A stretch of 64,000 bases of DNA from Bacteroidales bacterium (GCA_024398105.1 JAKSJP010000004.1:62001-126000); one strand, 5' to 3'. Counted from the first letter of the stretch, positions 48,788-57,406 are shown. A program made the numbers and translations. The notes: generated by a model not told the origin, from the letters alone.

Positions 48788-49146
48788 ATGCCGAGACCTG
48801 GTGCGCTGCTGCGCCGCCGGTGCTGTCAGGAAGGCTGTTGTTGCACCAGGTGTCAATGAAATGCCGAGACCTGGTGCGCTGCTGCGCCGCCGGTGCTGTC
48901 AGGAAGGCTGTTGTTGCACCAGGTGTCAATGAAATGCCGAGACCTGGTGCGCTGCTGCGCCGCCGGTGCTGTTAGGAAGGCTGTTGTTGCACCAGGTGTC
49001 AGTGGAATGCCGAGACCTGGTGCGCTGCTGCGCCGCCGGTGCTGTCAGGGAGGCTGTTGTTGCACCAGGTGTCAATGAAATGCCGAGACCTGGTGCGCTG
49101 CTGCACCGCCGGTGCTGTCAGGAAGGCTGTTGTTGCACCAGGTCTC
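48788..49146. repeat. Five tandem 73-base repeats
   Basis: Units start at 48788, 48861, 48934, 49007 and 49080, an exact 73-base period with only a few substitutions; the last unit lacks the spacer GTCAATGAA. Each unit is bounded by inverted ACCTGGTGC and GCACCAGGT, so each can fold into a hairpin of about 55-60 bases with an inner GCGC-TGCT-GCGC loop. The last unit pairs over 12 bases (GAGACCTGGTGC/GCACCAGGTCTC). Confidence 0.93.
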
Positions 49147-49171
49147 TGACATGAACGCCTCAGCCACCGAC

Positions 49172-49241
49172 AGACAGGTCTCAAAAGTAAGGGCGACCAT
49201 TTTCCCAAGTTCCTTGGGAGCCCGTCTTTTGAGACCTGTCT
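49172..49241 (-). repeat. Long hairpin S2, inverted relative of S1
   Basis: Perfect 16-base outer stem (AGACAGGTCTCAAAAG with CTTTTGAGACCTGTCT), inner GGGC/GCCC and TCCCAAG-TTC-CTTGGGA. On the minus strand the core (49223-49190) begins GGGCTCCCAA and ends GGTCGCCCT, the same ends and the same 34-base length as the S1 core. Confidence 0.87.
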
Positions 49242-49281
49242 GTTGCTAACAGTAGTTCTGTCTGTTGCTAACAGTAGTTCT
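49238..49281 (+). repeat. Two tandem 22-base repeats
   Basis: GTCTGTTGCTAACAGTAGTT plus CT occurs twice in a row; each has a small hairpin CTGTT-GCT-AACAG. The array ends 18 bases before the greA stop codon. Confidence 0.9.
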
Positions 49282-49298
49282 GTCTGCGAGAGATCTGG

Positions 49299-49769
49299 CT
49301 ACCCCTCGAGCGAGACACTGTCGATCCTGAGGCGCAGCGTCGCCGCTGGAACCTTCACCTCGACGATATCACCAGCCTTCTTTCCCATCAATGCGCTGCC
49401 GATAGGGGACTTAAGTGAAATCTTACCTTCCTGGAGATTCATCTCGTGAGGACTGACTATAGTGTAGGTCATCCTGGCACCCGTATCGAGATTGGTGAAT
49501 TCTACCTTGCTCAGAAGACATACCTCGTCCTTGGGAAGAAGCTTCGTGTCAATGACTCTGGAATACTTGAGTACTTTCTGAAGGAAGCGGATTCTGCTTA
49601 TGCATTTAGCCTGGGCCCTTCTGGCGGCACGGTAACCGAAATTCTCGCTCAGGTCTCCCTGGGCGCGGGCCTCTGAGAGATCGTCCTTGATCTTCGGATA
49701 TGTGACGTCGATGAGCTCCTCAAGCTCGGCGACGATCTTGTCATGAGCTTCCTGTGAAAGATATTCCAT
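49299..49769 (-). CDS. greA: Transcription elongation factor GreA
   Basis: 156 residues, normal length. The N-terminal coiled coil begins MEYLSQEAHDKIVAELEELI and includes the acidic tip region KIKDDLSEARAQGDLSEN; the C-terminal FKBP-like domain has GKISLKSPIGSALMGKKAGD. It reactivates backtracked RNA polymerase by stimulating transcript cleavage. A minus-strand TATCTTTG box is at 49793-49786, 17 bases from the ATG. It is convergent with the phosphohexomutase gene across the repeat locus. Confidence 0.95.
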   Translation of the reverse strand: MEYLSQEAHDKIVAELEELIDVTYPKIKDDLSEARAQGDLSENFGYRAARRAQAKCISRIRFLQKVLKYSRVIDTKLLPKDEVCLLSKVEFTNLDTGARMTYTIVSPHEMNLQEGKISLKSPIGSALMGKKAGDIVEVKVPAATLRLRIDSVSLEG

Positions 49770-49785
49770 ATCTGTGGCTTTTTTG

Positions 49786-49793
49786 CAAAGATA
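49786..49793 (-). promoter_or_regulatory. Possible -7 box for greA
   Basis: TATCTTTG on the minus strand 17 bases upstream of the greA ATG. Confidence 0.5.
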
Positions 49794-49811
49794 AACACTA
49801 TATTCGGTGAT

Positions 49812-49901
49812 ATGAAGAAAGTAATAGCAATCACAATGGCGGCTACAATACTGCTGACCGCATGTGGAGACAAAGATATAATAGTTATCCCTTCGGCATA
49901 A
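49812..49901 (+). CDS. Possible 29-residue lipoprotein
   Basis: ATG followed by a complete lipoprotein signal: MKKVIAITMAATILLTACG, then ten residues (DKDIIVIPSA) and TAA. The last six codons form the left arm of the terminator hairpin at 49874-49921. The mature peptide would be only about 12 residues. It is divergent from greA and convergent with the metallopeptidase gene. It could be a real small lipoprotein or the remnant of a longer one; there is no strong promoter box. Confidence 0.4.
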   Translation: MKKVIAITMAATILLTACGDKDIIVIPSA

Positions 49902-49921
49902 TCACCGAAGGGATAACTATT
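49874..49921. terminator. Strong bidirectional terminator
   Basis: AATAGTTATCCCTTCGG paired with CCGAAGGGATAACTATT around an 8-base loop, a 17-base perfect stem with A/T-rich edges. It ends the metallopeptidase transcript on the minus strand and overlaps the tiny lipoprotein frame. Confidence 0.88.
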
Positions 49922-49955
49922 AAGAGTCTGTCGGTCAGGTGTTTATGACCGATCC

Positions 49956-51983
49956 TTATTTCACGATACGGTCGATGGCGTTGAGGATAGGCTGTGTCGA
50001 AACGTCTGAACCTACAGCCTCGTTCATCCATGCGTTTGGAGTAAGGCGGCCGATTCTCCAGATGCGGTCGATCTCAGGAGCGATATGGTTCGGATTGTAG
50101 AGATTTGAGAAATGCTCTTCAATCTGGTACTCGATGATGTGTCCGTATGGATAGTTCGGAAGGTACATCGGCGAGTTGACCATATGTGAGTAGACAGCGA
50201 GGATGGTTGAATCGTGCGTTCCGAGTACAGGCTCGTAATACTTGTTCCACACTTCCTTTGCAATACGGATGCAGTTGTCGCGCAGGTCCTCGGCGGTGGC
50301 ATCAGGGTTGTCATATAGCCAACGCCAGGTATACATGTCCACGAGAGACACTCCCATGATCTCGTACATGCCCCAGAATATGTCGAGGGTGGTGTTGTCG
50401 TCGATTACACTCTTGTAGCCGAGAAGACGGAGGTCGCGCTTCTGGAATACGAACGCGAGAGTCTCGGTGAAACCGGTGTTCGGAACGCCGGAAAGGCTGT
50501 AGTAGTCGATGTCGTAGGTGTCGAGGGTCTGCTCGACATTGTGACCGAACTCATGGACAGCGATGTTGTAGCCCTTGTAGTCCATTCCCTCTGCACCGAT
50601 GCGGGTCCTGAGGAAAGACTTGTAGCCCTTGCCCTGGGTTCCCCATGCGTGACCTGAACCGCGTGCGCCTTCAACGGCGATCTTGTCAGCGATATATGTG
50701 GATCTCTCGCGGCTGAAGCCAAGGTTCTGAAGCATCTTAGGCATTCCTGCCTGGAAAGCGTCAGGATCAGGGTAGAGCTTGCGTGTCTGAGCTGTGAGGA
50801 CATCTTCAGGCATAGTCGAGCGGCTCTTGAATCCGTCGTACCAGATGTCGTATGGACGAAGGTCTCTGCCAAGACGTTCCCTGATGAGCGCACCTACCTT
50901 CTTTACCTGTTCCGACGACACAAGGTCCACAAACAGTCTCTCGATCTCGTCTGCTGAGACCTCCATGCTGCCTTCAAAGTTCCTGATGATGCCTGTAGGC
51001 ATTCCTGGGTTGTACTTGTCAACCAACAGGTCGGCATGGTACTCGTCAAGTATACGCTGGTAGCGGACGGCTCCTTCGGCCTTGAGGGAGACTTCCTTGC
51101 CATCCTTCCATGTCTTGTTGGAATATGGTGCCCAGTCATAGCCAGGGTTGTTGACGACAGCGGCCGGGATGTCCTGGGAGATGATCCTTTCCATGATCTT
51201 GTAGATCATTTCCTGCTTTTCGTTAGCATTCGGAACATCGGCGTAGTTGGACTTGAGCTCGTCACGCAGGTTCCAATGTGAGAGAAGGACCATGTCCTCC
51301 GGGAAGAGTTTGCGGCCGTCGTCGGTAAGGACGTGTCCCATCATGATATTGTAGCTGGCGATATAGTTCTCAGCGTCGCTGTAAGCCTTGCTGCCGACTT
51401 TGCTGACCTCCGCAGGGACGCGTGAGGTATAGCTGTCGCCCATCCTGGCGTACGCCCATTCGAGACGGCTCCAGTCCTTGCCCAGCTCGTTCTTTTCCGC
51501 AAGGGTATAGAACGGGAAGTTGAGCATGGTGATGAAAGCGAGCTTGTTCTGGAACATATCGTCCGACATGTGGGAGTAAGGACTGTATTCACTCAGGATA
51601 TAGTCCACGTTGTCAGGCTCTGGTCCGGCGAGGATCGTCGGCTTCTGCAGGTCTATGGTTACCTGATTGTATGCTCCTGCGAGGATTTCATTCGCCCTTG
51701 CGAGCTTGTCGTAGAGTTCCTTCTTCCTGTCGGGGTCCGCTACGTAGTTCTCCTTTACGAACGCGATGAACTCGTCGGTCGTTCCGTCCTCGCTGGTCCA
51801 CAGGGAGGCAGCCTGGCGTATTCCTCTTTCGAGAAGAGCCTTGTCAGGAGAATCTATCTCAGCAACCAGTTTGGTGATGTAGCTTTCGCTGATATCTGCA
51901 TATGCAGTCTCTTCGCTTTTCTTATTCTCTGTACATGCGACAGCGCACAGCAGCGCCAGCATTCCGATAAGTCTTTTCTTCAT
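49956..51983 (-). CDS. Putative zinc metallopeptidase, lipoprotein
   Basis: 675 residues; MKKRLIGMLALLCAVAC is a lipoprotein signal. The zinc motif HEFGHNVEQ (two His and catalytic Glu) is followed about 30 residues on by TGFTETLAFVF, where a Glu could be the third ligand, as in gluzincins. The largely helical sequence recalls M3- or M49-like peptidases, but I cannot place it in a named family. It would act on peptides in the periplasm or at the surface. It follows the M28 peptidase gene by 19 bases, forming a two-peptidase operon. Confidence 0.8.
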   Translation of the reverse strand: MKKRLIGMLALLCAVACTENKKSEETAYADISESYITKLVAEIDSPDKALLERGIRQAASLWTSEDGTTDEFIAFVKENYVADPDRKKELYDKLARANEILAGAYNQVTIDLQKPTILAGPEPDNVDYILSEYSPYSHMSDDMFQNKLAFITMLNFPFYTLAEKNELGKDWSRLEWAYARMGDSYTSRVPAEVSKVGSKAYSDAENYIASYNIMMGHVLTDDGRKLFPEDMVLLSHWNLRDELKSNYADVPNANEKQEMIYKIMERIISQDIPAAVVNNPGYDWAPYSNKTWKDGKEVSLKAEGAVRYQRILDEYHADLLVDKYNPGMPTGIIRNFEGSMEVSADEIERLFVDLVSSEQVKKVGALIRERLGRDLRPYDIWYDGFKSRSTMPEDVLTAQTRKLYPDPDAFQAGMPKMLQNLGFSRERSTYIADKIAVEGARGSGHAWGTQGKGYKSFLRTRIGAEGMDYKGYNIAVHEFGHNVEQTLDTYDIDYYSLSGVPNTGFTETLAFVFQKRDLRLLGYKSVIDDNTTLDIFWGMYEIMGVSLVDMYTWRWLYDNPDATAEDLRDNCIRIAKEVWNKYYEPVLGTHDSTILAVYSHMVNSPMYLPNYPYGHIIEYQIEEHFSNLYNPNHIAPEIDRIWRIGRLTPNAWMNEAVGSDVSTQPILNAIDRIVK

Positions 51984-52002
51984 GATTATAGGTATTATCC
52001 GT

Positions 52003-53529
52003 TTATTTCAATACATCAGGTTTCACTGGTATTCTTCCTGGGTCTTCCGCTGCGCAGAGGACCAGCCATGCTGTGATGCATGCGTCGATCCTGAGGTCCT
52101 CGAGAGACAGACGCTCGAAGGTGTCCATGATCGTGTGGTAGGTCCTGTCGTACTCAAGCTCATCCTGGATGAACTGATATGCAGGCAGGCCCAGTCGATC
52201 GAAGGTGACATGGTCAGTAGAACCTGTGGTCCTAGGACTGAGGACGTTGAATCCGAGAGATTCTACAGGTCCCATCCATGCCTTGAAGAACGGAACTGCC
52301 ATGTCGTTCCTCTCAAGATGGATGCCACGGAAACGGCCTGAACCGTTGTCCATGTTGAGGTAGAGCGCGAACTTGTCATAGCCTGGGAGCTTCTGCTTGT
52401 CGGCCTTCCTGTAGAGGTTGTTCTCAGCATATCCTGCTGATCCGTAGAGTCCCTGCTCCTCACCGCCCCAGAGAGCGAGACGGATGGTACGCTTCGGCTG
52501 GTAGCCGATGGCCTTGAGGATACGCATAGCCTCCATCATTACTATACATCCCGATGCGTTGTCTGCACCGCCGGTACCTCCATGCCATGAATCCAGATGT
52601 GCTCCGATCATGACGATCTCATCCTTGAGCTGAGGATCGGTACCTGGAATCTCTGCCATGACATTGTTGATCTTCTGGTTGTCAGTGAACCTGTTCTTCA
52701 GCTCGACCTCCATCCTGACCTTTTCGCCTCTCTCGATAAGGCGGACCATACGTCCATGGTCCTCGATAGGCATGATGATCTCAGGAATCGGCTCCGGGTC
52801 TCCGGCCTTATATGACACGCCTGTGGCAGAAGGAACGTTGAACGAACCGCGTCCCGTCACTACGCATATAGGCTTCTCATTCTTGATGAACTCAGCCATC
52901 GCTCTCTGGAGAGCCTGGCTTGGTCCGGTCCTGCGGTAGGTCGACCTAGGTCGGATCTCGGCACGGCTGTCCGTCGCATATCTTTCAAGCTCCTCGTCGG
53001 TAAGCCTGCTGGCCAAAGGCTCGAAGCTCATGGTATATGTCTGGGTCTCAGGCATGAGGACTATCTTCCCCTTGAGCTTGCCCTTGTATTCCTTCAGGTC
53101 GCTCTCCTCGAGCGGGTCGAACAGCACACATTCAGCTTCCTGCAGGCCCTTGGTGCTTCCTGACCACGCCTTCGGATTGACAGAGAATGCACAGTAGTAT
53201 GGTGCTGTCATGGCGGCGTAGGTCTTCTCAACGTCCCATCCACCCTTTGCGAAGTCGCATGCGTATTCAGCGCGTGGGTCGGACAGACCGAATTCCTCGA
53301 GCTTGCTGATCACGAGGCCCTCGGCACGAAGCTTCATCTGAGATGCGGCGAGACGCGATCCGAGAAGGTCTGTCATGAACCTTGAGAGGTCGTAGATCTG
53401 GGAATTGTTGAAAGCTTCCTGCTTGACTTTGTAGGCCAGTTCTTCACTTGGACATACCTGTGCGCTGAGGCTGGTCGCGAAGAATGCTGCCATTGCGGCG
53501 GAGATAATGGTTCTTCTTGTATTCATCAT
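52003..53529 (-). CDS. M28-family zinc peptidase, secreted
   Basis: 508 residues, signal peptide ending near SLSAQ. The M28 metal ligands are visible: His and Asp in GAHLDSWHGGTGGADNASG, the Glu pair in WGGEEQGLYGS, an Asp in MDNGSGRF and the last His in STDHVTFDRLG. A PA-type insert lies at about 130-260. Related enzymes are aminopeptidases or carboxypeptidase Q-like dipeptidases. It is the first gene of an operon with the zinc metallopeptidase. A single GACCTAGGTC at 52943-52952 falls in its coding sequence. Confidence 0.9.
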   Translation of the reverse strand: MMNTRRTIISAAMAAFFATSLSAQVCPSEELAYKVKQEAFNNSQIYDLSRFMTDLLGSRLAASQMKLRAEGLVISKLEEFGLSDPRAEYACDFAKGGWDVEKTYAAMTAPYYCAFSVNPKAWSGSTKGLQEAECVLFDPLEESDLKEYKGKLKGKIVLMPETQTYTMSFEPLASRLTDEELERYATDSRAEIRPRSTYRRTGPSQALQRAMAEFIKNEKPICVVTGRGSFNVPSATGVSYKAGDPEPIPEIIMPIEDHGRMVRLIERGEKVRMEVELKNRFTDNQKINNVMAEIPGTDPQLKDEIVMIGAHLDSWHGGTGGADNASGCIVMMEAMRILKAIGYQPKRTIRLALWGGEEQGLYGSAGYAENNLYRKADKQKLPGYDKFALYLNMDNGSGRFRGIHLERNDMAVPFFKAWMGPVESLGFNVLSPRTTGSTDHVTFDRLGLPAYQFIQDELEYDRTYHTIMDTFERLSLEDLRIDACITAWLVLCAAEDPGRIPVKPDVLK

Positions 53530-53565
53530 GGGATTGTCTTTGTTCCTAAAGATAGAAATAATTGT

Positions 53566-53573
53566 TATTTTTG
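53566..53573 (+). promoter_or_regulatory. Possible -7 box for the Pif1-like helicase gene
   Basis: TATTTTTG 14 bases upstream of the ATG at 53588; a TTG lies 23 bases further upstream, slightly too far. Confidence 0.45.
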
Positions 53574-53587
53574 ACTAATTATTATCA

Positions 53588-55519
53588 ATGAAAATGGCGA
53601 TAGAGAAAGACAGAAGCTTCAGATTAGCGGAGAGATATGTGCAGGAGACCGGAGCATCCGTGTTTCTGACAGGAAAGGCTGGAACAGGAAAGACTACTTT
53701 CCTGAAGACCATCGTGGCGGACAGCATGAAGCGTTGTGCGGTCGTCGCCCCTACCGGAGTGGCCGCGATCAATGCAGGAGGAGTCACCATCCATTCATTT
53801 TTCCAGCTCCCTCTCTGCCCTTATCTTCCAGATGTCAAGGAACTCATAACCGAATATCAGCTCCCGGAAAAGATGAATACTCTCCGCAAGGAAAGGATAA
53901 AGATCCTGAGGACCCTCGATCTGCTGATCATCGATGAGATATCCATGGTCCGCGCTGACATAATGGATGCAATAGACATGGTCCTTCGCAGATTTCGAAG
54001 GAACGACCGCCCTTTCGGAGGCGTCCAGCTCCTGATGATCGGCGACGTCCAGCAGCTGCCGCCTGTGATCAAGGAGGCCGAACGCAAGTATTTCGACCAG
54101 GTCTATCAATCGCCGTTCTTCTTCAATTCCAAGGCTTTGCAGAGACTTCCATTCCTGACGATCGAGCTTGAGAAGATCCATCGCCAGAGCGACGCCGAGT
54201 TCATGGCGATACTGAACAGCGTCCGTGCCGGGAATCCGGGAGGCGAAGTCCTGTCAAGGCTGAATTCACGTCTTGATCCTTCGTTCGATCCGCCGAAGGA
54301 CGAAAGCTGGATCCGTCTCACTACCCATAATGCGCAGGCTGATGCCGTCAATTCGGCAAAGATGTCTGAGCTGCAAGGAAAGGAGTCTGTATATAAGGCC
54401 GACATTGAAGGCAACTTCCCGGAAAGCGCATATCCTGCCGATACGGAGCTGCGTCTCAAAGTCGGCGCTCAGGTCATGTTCATCAGGAACGACTCGTCCG
54501 GTGAGGCGCGCTACTATAACGGCAAGATCGGTACTGTGACAAGCATTTCCCCTCAGCTGGTGGTGACTGACGAGGACGGGAATGCTATAGAGGTCGAGAG
54601 GGTAGTGTGGGAGAACATCAAGTATGAACTCGACGCTGAGACCAAGGAGATCGTCGGAAACTGTGACGGCGTCTTTTCCCAGTATCCGCTGCGCCTTGCA
54701 TGGGCGATAACTATCCATAAGAGCCAGGGACTGACCTTCGACAGGGTCGTCATCGACGCAGGTTCGGCATTCTCGTCCGGTCAGGTCTATGTCGCCCTGT
54801 CCCGCTGCCGTAGCCTTGAGGGCATAGTACTTTCGACTCCGATCACCCGACGCTGCACTTTCGGAAACGAGGAGGTCAACTCCTTCGAGAGCTCCTACAC
54901 CTCGTTCGATTCGGCTGAATCGTCCCTTGTCCTGTTCCAGCAGGATTATTATGTGAAGACTTTGTGCGAGGCTTTTGACCTCCATGAACTCAGGTTCCTC
55001 TATAACAGGCTGAACCGGGTATATCAGGTGGATCTGTCCAACAAGTACCGCGAATCGGCTGAGGCGTTCAAGGCTGTTGCCGAGGCTCCGGTCCCTCAGC
55101 TTCTAAAGGAGGAACAGAAGGACAGGGCTGGAATACGTGCTCTGGTGGATACGTCAGACAAGTTCCAGAACCAGATAAGAAGAATCGTACTGACTGAAAA
55201 GGAAGGGTATAAATCTGACCTTCTGGATGAGAGAGTACACAAGGCGGCTGCATACTACAAGGATCAGCTTGCCAGGACAGCGAAGGAAATCCTTCCTCTG
55301 ATTGACCTGGAAATAGGGGACAAGGCGGTGAAGAAGGTATTCAAGGATGCCTCGGTCGCTTTCCTGAAGGAACTGGGATTCAAGCTTCAGATGATGGGGA
55401 TGTTCTCCCGCAACGGCTTCCTGATGAAGGCGTACCAGAAGGTCCGTCTGGACCTTGAGCTCTCGGGCGACAGTACCTTGAAGGCTGCCGTCAAGAACGT
55501 AAAGGGATTCCTGGCATAG
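53588..55519 (+). CDS. Pif1-like superfamily 1 DNA helicase
   Basis: 643 residues. Walker A GKAGTGKTTF, motif Ia VVAPTGVAAINAGGVTIHSF, Walker B LLIIDEISMV, motif III GDVQQLPPV, then motifs V-VI AITIHKSQGLTFDRV and VYVALSRCRSLEG, the classic Pif1 set. After residue about 430 there is a long helical C-terminal region rich in Lys and Glu without a recognised domain. Pif1-family helicases unwind DNA 5'-3' and resolve G-quadruplexes and stalled forks. ATG at 53594 is an alternative start. It is monocistronic. Confidence 0.9.
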   Translation: MKMAIEKDRSFRLAERYVQETGASVFLTGKAGTGKTTFLKTIVADSMKRCAVVAPTGVAAINAGGVTIHSFFQLPLCPYLPDVKELITEYQLPEKMNTLRKERIKILRTLDLLIIDEISMVRADIMDAIDMVLRRFRRNDRPFGGVQLLMIGDVQQLPPVIKEAERKYFDQVYQSPFFFNSKALQRLPFLTIELEKIHRQSDAEFMAILNSVRAGNPGGEVLSRLNSRLDPSFDPPKDESWIRLTTHNAQADAVNSAKMSELQGKESVYKADIEGNFPESAYPADTELRLKVGAQVMFIRNDSSGEARYYNGKIGTVTSISPQLVVTDEDGNAIEVERVVWENIKYELDAETKEIVGNCDGVFSQYPLRLAWAITIHKSQGLTFDRVVIDAGSAFSSGQVYVALSRCRSLEGIVLSTPITRRCTFGNEEVNSFESSYTSFDSAESSLVLFQQDYYVKTLCEAFDLHELRFLYNRLNRVYQVDLSNKYRESAEAFKAVAEAPVPQLLKEEQKDRAGIRALVDTSDKFQNQIRRIVLTEKEGYKSDLLDERVHKAAAYYKDQLARTAKEILPLIDLEIGDKAVKKVFKDASVAFLKELGFKLQMMGMFSRNGFLMKAYQKVRLDLELSGDSTLKAAVKNVKGFLA

Positions 55520-55523
55520 GCCC

Positions 55524-55545
55524 TGGATCATGGTACCATGGTCCA
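55524..55545. terminator. Near-perfect 22-base palindrome between convergent genes
   Basis: TGGATCATGGTACCATGGTCCA, 22 bases, reads as TGGATCATGG + TACCATGGTCCA; arms pair except one position. It is the only gene-separating structure between helicase and transporter stops; no T run follows, so termination is uncertain. Confidence 0.4.
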
Positions 55546-55561
55546 AGGCTTTCCCGTCTGG

Positions 55562-56473
55562 CTATAAGGTTCCGATCAGGAGCATGCCCATGCTCAGCAG
55601 CACGAAAAGCAGATCGAGCACCTTGCCCTTGAGGTTCTTCTCGTGGAATACGATTGCTCCGAAGATGAACGATACGACCACGCTTGAGCGTCTTGCCATC
55701 GATACGACGGCTATCATCGCGCCTGGACGGCTGAGGGCGGTCAGGTAGAACAGGTCGGCGGCCGAAAGGAAAAGCGAGATGAATACGATCGACCATCTCC
55801 ATTCGAATTTCTCCGGATGCTTCTTCTGGGCAGGCAGCCAGATAGTGAGAAGGATGATACCCATGATGATAGACTGGTAGAAGTTGTACCAGCCCTGCGC
55901 GAACAGCCTGTCGAAATGCTGGCCGTCAGCTGCCATCAGGTATTTATCGTACAGACCGGAAATCGCACCTGTGAATGCTGCGAAGAACAGCAGGAATATC
56001 CACTTGTCATGCTTGAAGTCGATGCCTTCCTTCTTGCCGCTACGGCTGAGCATGAAGACTGCGAATATCGCTGTCAGGACACCAGCCCACTGCCATGCGT
56101 TGAGTTTCTCCCCGAAGATCACGAGAGCTCCGATCAGGGCCATGATGGGCCTTGTGGCGTTGACTGGTCCCACTATGGTGATAGGGAGATGCTTGATCGC
56201 GAAATATCCTGATATCCAGGAAGAAAGGACGATCGCTGCCTTGAGGACTATCCATCTGTGACGCTCCCAGTCTCCGTGAGGAACGAAGAGTACGCTGCCT
56301 TCATGGATGAGCCCGAATTCCGAGCCCAGGATGCAAGGCATGAAGATACAGCTGCAGATTATCGTGTTGATCAGCAGTACCGGGATTACGGCGTTGTCCT
56401 TCAGGGATTTCTTCTTGAATACATCATAGAAGCCCAGAAGGCAGGCGGACGCCAGCGCAAGAAGGATCCACAT
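55562..56473 (-). CDS. EamA/DMT-superfamily membrane transporter
   Basis: 303 residues with ten predicted membrane segments and the two EamA repeats; the first ends near VGPVNATRPIMALIGALVIFG and the second near MARRSSVVVSFIFGAIVF. The family exports or imports small metabolites; substrate unknown. It follows yicC by 18 bases on the same strand and is convergent with the helicase. Confidence 0.86.
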   Translation of the reverse strand: MWILLALASACLLGFYDVFKKKSLKDNAVIPVLLINTIICSCIFMPCILGSEFGLIHEGSVLFVPHGDWERHRWIVLKAAIVLSSWISGYFAIKHLPITIVGPVNATRPIMALIGALVIFGEKLNAWQWAGVLTAIFAVFMLSRSGKKEGIDFKHDKWIFLLFFAAFTGAISGLYDKYLMAADGQHFDRLFAQGWYNFYQSIIMGIILLTIWLPAQKKHPEKFEWRWSIVFISLFLSAADLFYLTALSRPGAMIAVVSMARRSSVVVSFIFGAIVFHEKNLKGKVLDLLFVLLSMGMLLIGTL

Positions 56474-56491
56474 TGTTCAGCGGGTGGGGGA

Positions 56492-57385
56492 TTAGAGGAT
56501 GTTGAGGCTCTGCTCGCGTACTTTCTCGAGTTCGTCCTTCATCCTTACGACAGCCTTCTGGATGTCGGCATGGTTGGCCTTCGATCCGGTTGTGTTGATC
56601 TCTCGGCCCATCTCCTGGATGATGAATCCGAGCTTCTTTCCCGGATACTCCTCACCGTCGATTGTGTCCATGAAATATTTGCAGTGCTGGCGGAGACGGA
56701 CTTTCTCCTCATTGATGTCGAGCTTCTCGAGATAGAAGATCATCTCCTGCTCGAAACGGCTCTGGTCGAACTTCTGCTGAAGGTCCTCAAGGTTCTTGAG
56801 TATCCTTGCCTTGATGGTCTCGACTCTCTCTCCCTCAAAGCTCTCGACCTCGTCGTAGATGCTGAGGATCTTGGCTACTCTTGAGGTGACGTCCTTGTAG
56901 AGGACTGCACCTTCCTTGGAGCGGAAATCGTTGACGGCTGCGAGTGCGTCGTCGATCGCCTTGTCCACGAGAGGCCAGTTCTCTTCTGTGATGATGTCGG
57001 CTTTCTTTGAATCGATGACGTCAGGAAGCCTCATGATGCTGTTCATGAGCGCTGCAAGGCCTTCCGGTTTCATCAGGATGTTCGGACATCCGGCTTCGGA
57101 TGCGATCTCTGCAGCCTGCCTGAGATAGCTGGCTGCTACTTCCTTGTTGATCTGCTTCGCGCTTTCAGCGGCGTTCGGCTCCCAGGTTACGAAAAAGTCC
57201 ATGGTACCTCTCTGGAGCTGAGCAGCTATCTTCTGTCTGATGCCGATCTCCTTGTCCTTAGGGATGAGGGAGGTCTTCAGGTTGATGTCTGCGTTCTTTC
57301 CGTTGAGGGTGCGGATCTCGATGGTGATCTTTCCGTTCTCGAGTATTGCTTCGGCTTTTCCGTAGCCGGTCATTGATTTAATCAT
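56492..57385 (-). CDS. YicC/YloC-family endoribonuclease
   Basis: 297 residues. The N-terminal signature MIKSMTGYGKAEA and the C-terminal FIIQEMGREINTTGSKA are characteristic of YicC proteins, which cleave RNA and influence small-RNA turnover in E. coli and B. subtilis. It is cytoplasmic and lies upstream of the EamA gene, with a minus-strand TAAATTTG box at 57414-57407. GlnRS is divergent. Confidence 0.92.
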   Translation of the reverse strand: MIKSMTGYGKAEAILENGKITIEIRTLNGKNADINLKTSLIPKDKEIGIRQKIAAQLQRGTMDFFVTWEPNAAESAKQINKEVAASYLRQAAEIASEAGCPNILMKPEGLAALMNSIMRLPDVIDSKKADIITEENWPLVDKAIDDALAAVNDFRSKEGAVLYKDVTSRVAKILSIYDEVESFEGERVETIKARILKNLEDLQQKFDQSRFEQEMIFYLEKLDINEEKVRLRQHCKYFMDTIDGEEYPGKKLGFIIQEMGREINTTGSKANHADIQKAVVRMKDELEKVREQSLNIL

Positions 57386-57406
57386 GTCAGATTCAAATTA
57401 GCGGGG

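Larger units (their letters stand above)
48636..49298. other. 663-base non-coding structured repeat locus
   Basis: Gene-free interval between the convergent phosphohexomutase and greA genes. In order it holds a hairpin TTCGGC/GCCGAA (48663-48680), long hairpin S1, five 73-base repeats, long hairpin S2 in inverted orientation, and two 22-base repeats. Several short open frames run through it, but the 73-base period shifts frame at every unit, which argues against coding. No promoter box was seen inside. Confidence 0.85.

Noticed and set aside
48788-49146. CRISPR array
   Set aside because: The 73-base units are contiguous with no unique spacers, and no cas genes are present.
48672-49208. Repetitive short proteins (frames on both strands through the repeat array)
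   Set aside because: The 73-base period shifts the frame at every unit, starts have no ribosome sites, and the composition is that of structured RNA.
48698-49241. Integron attC site or IS200/IS605 end
   Set aside because: No integrase core-site sequences (GTTRRRY/RYYYAAC), no transposase or integrase in the window.
52943-52952. Fifth GACCTAGGTC copy as part of the tetra-palindrome system
   Set aside because: It is a single copy inside the M28 coding sequence with no second palindrome at 25 or 59 bases; it may be coincidence.
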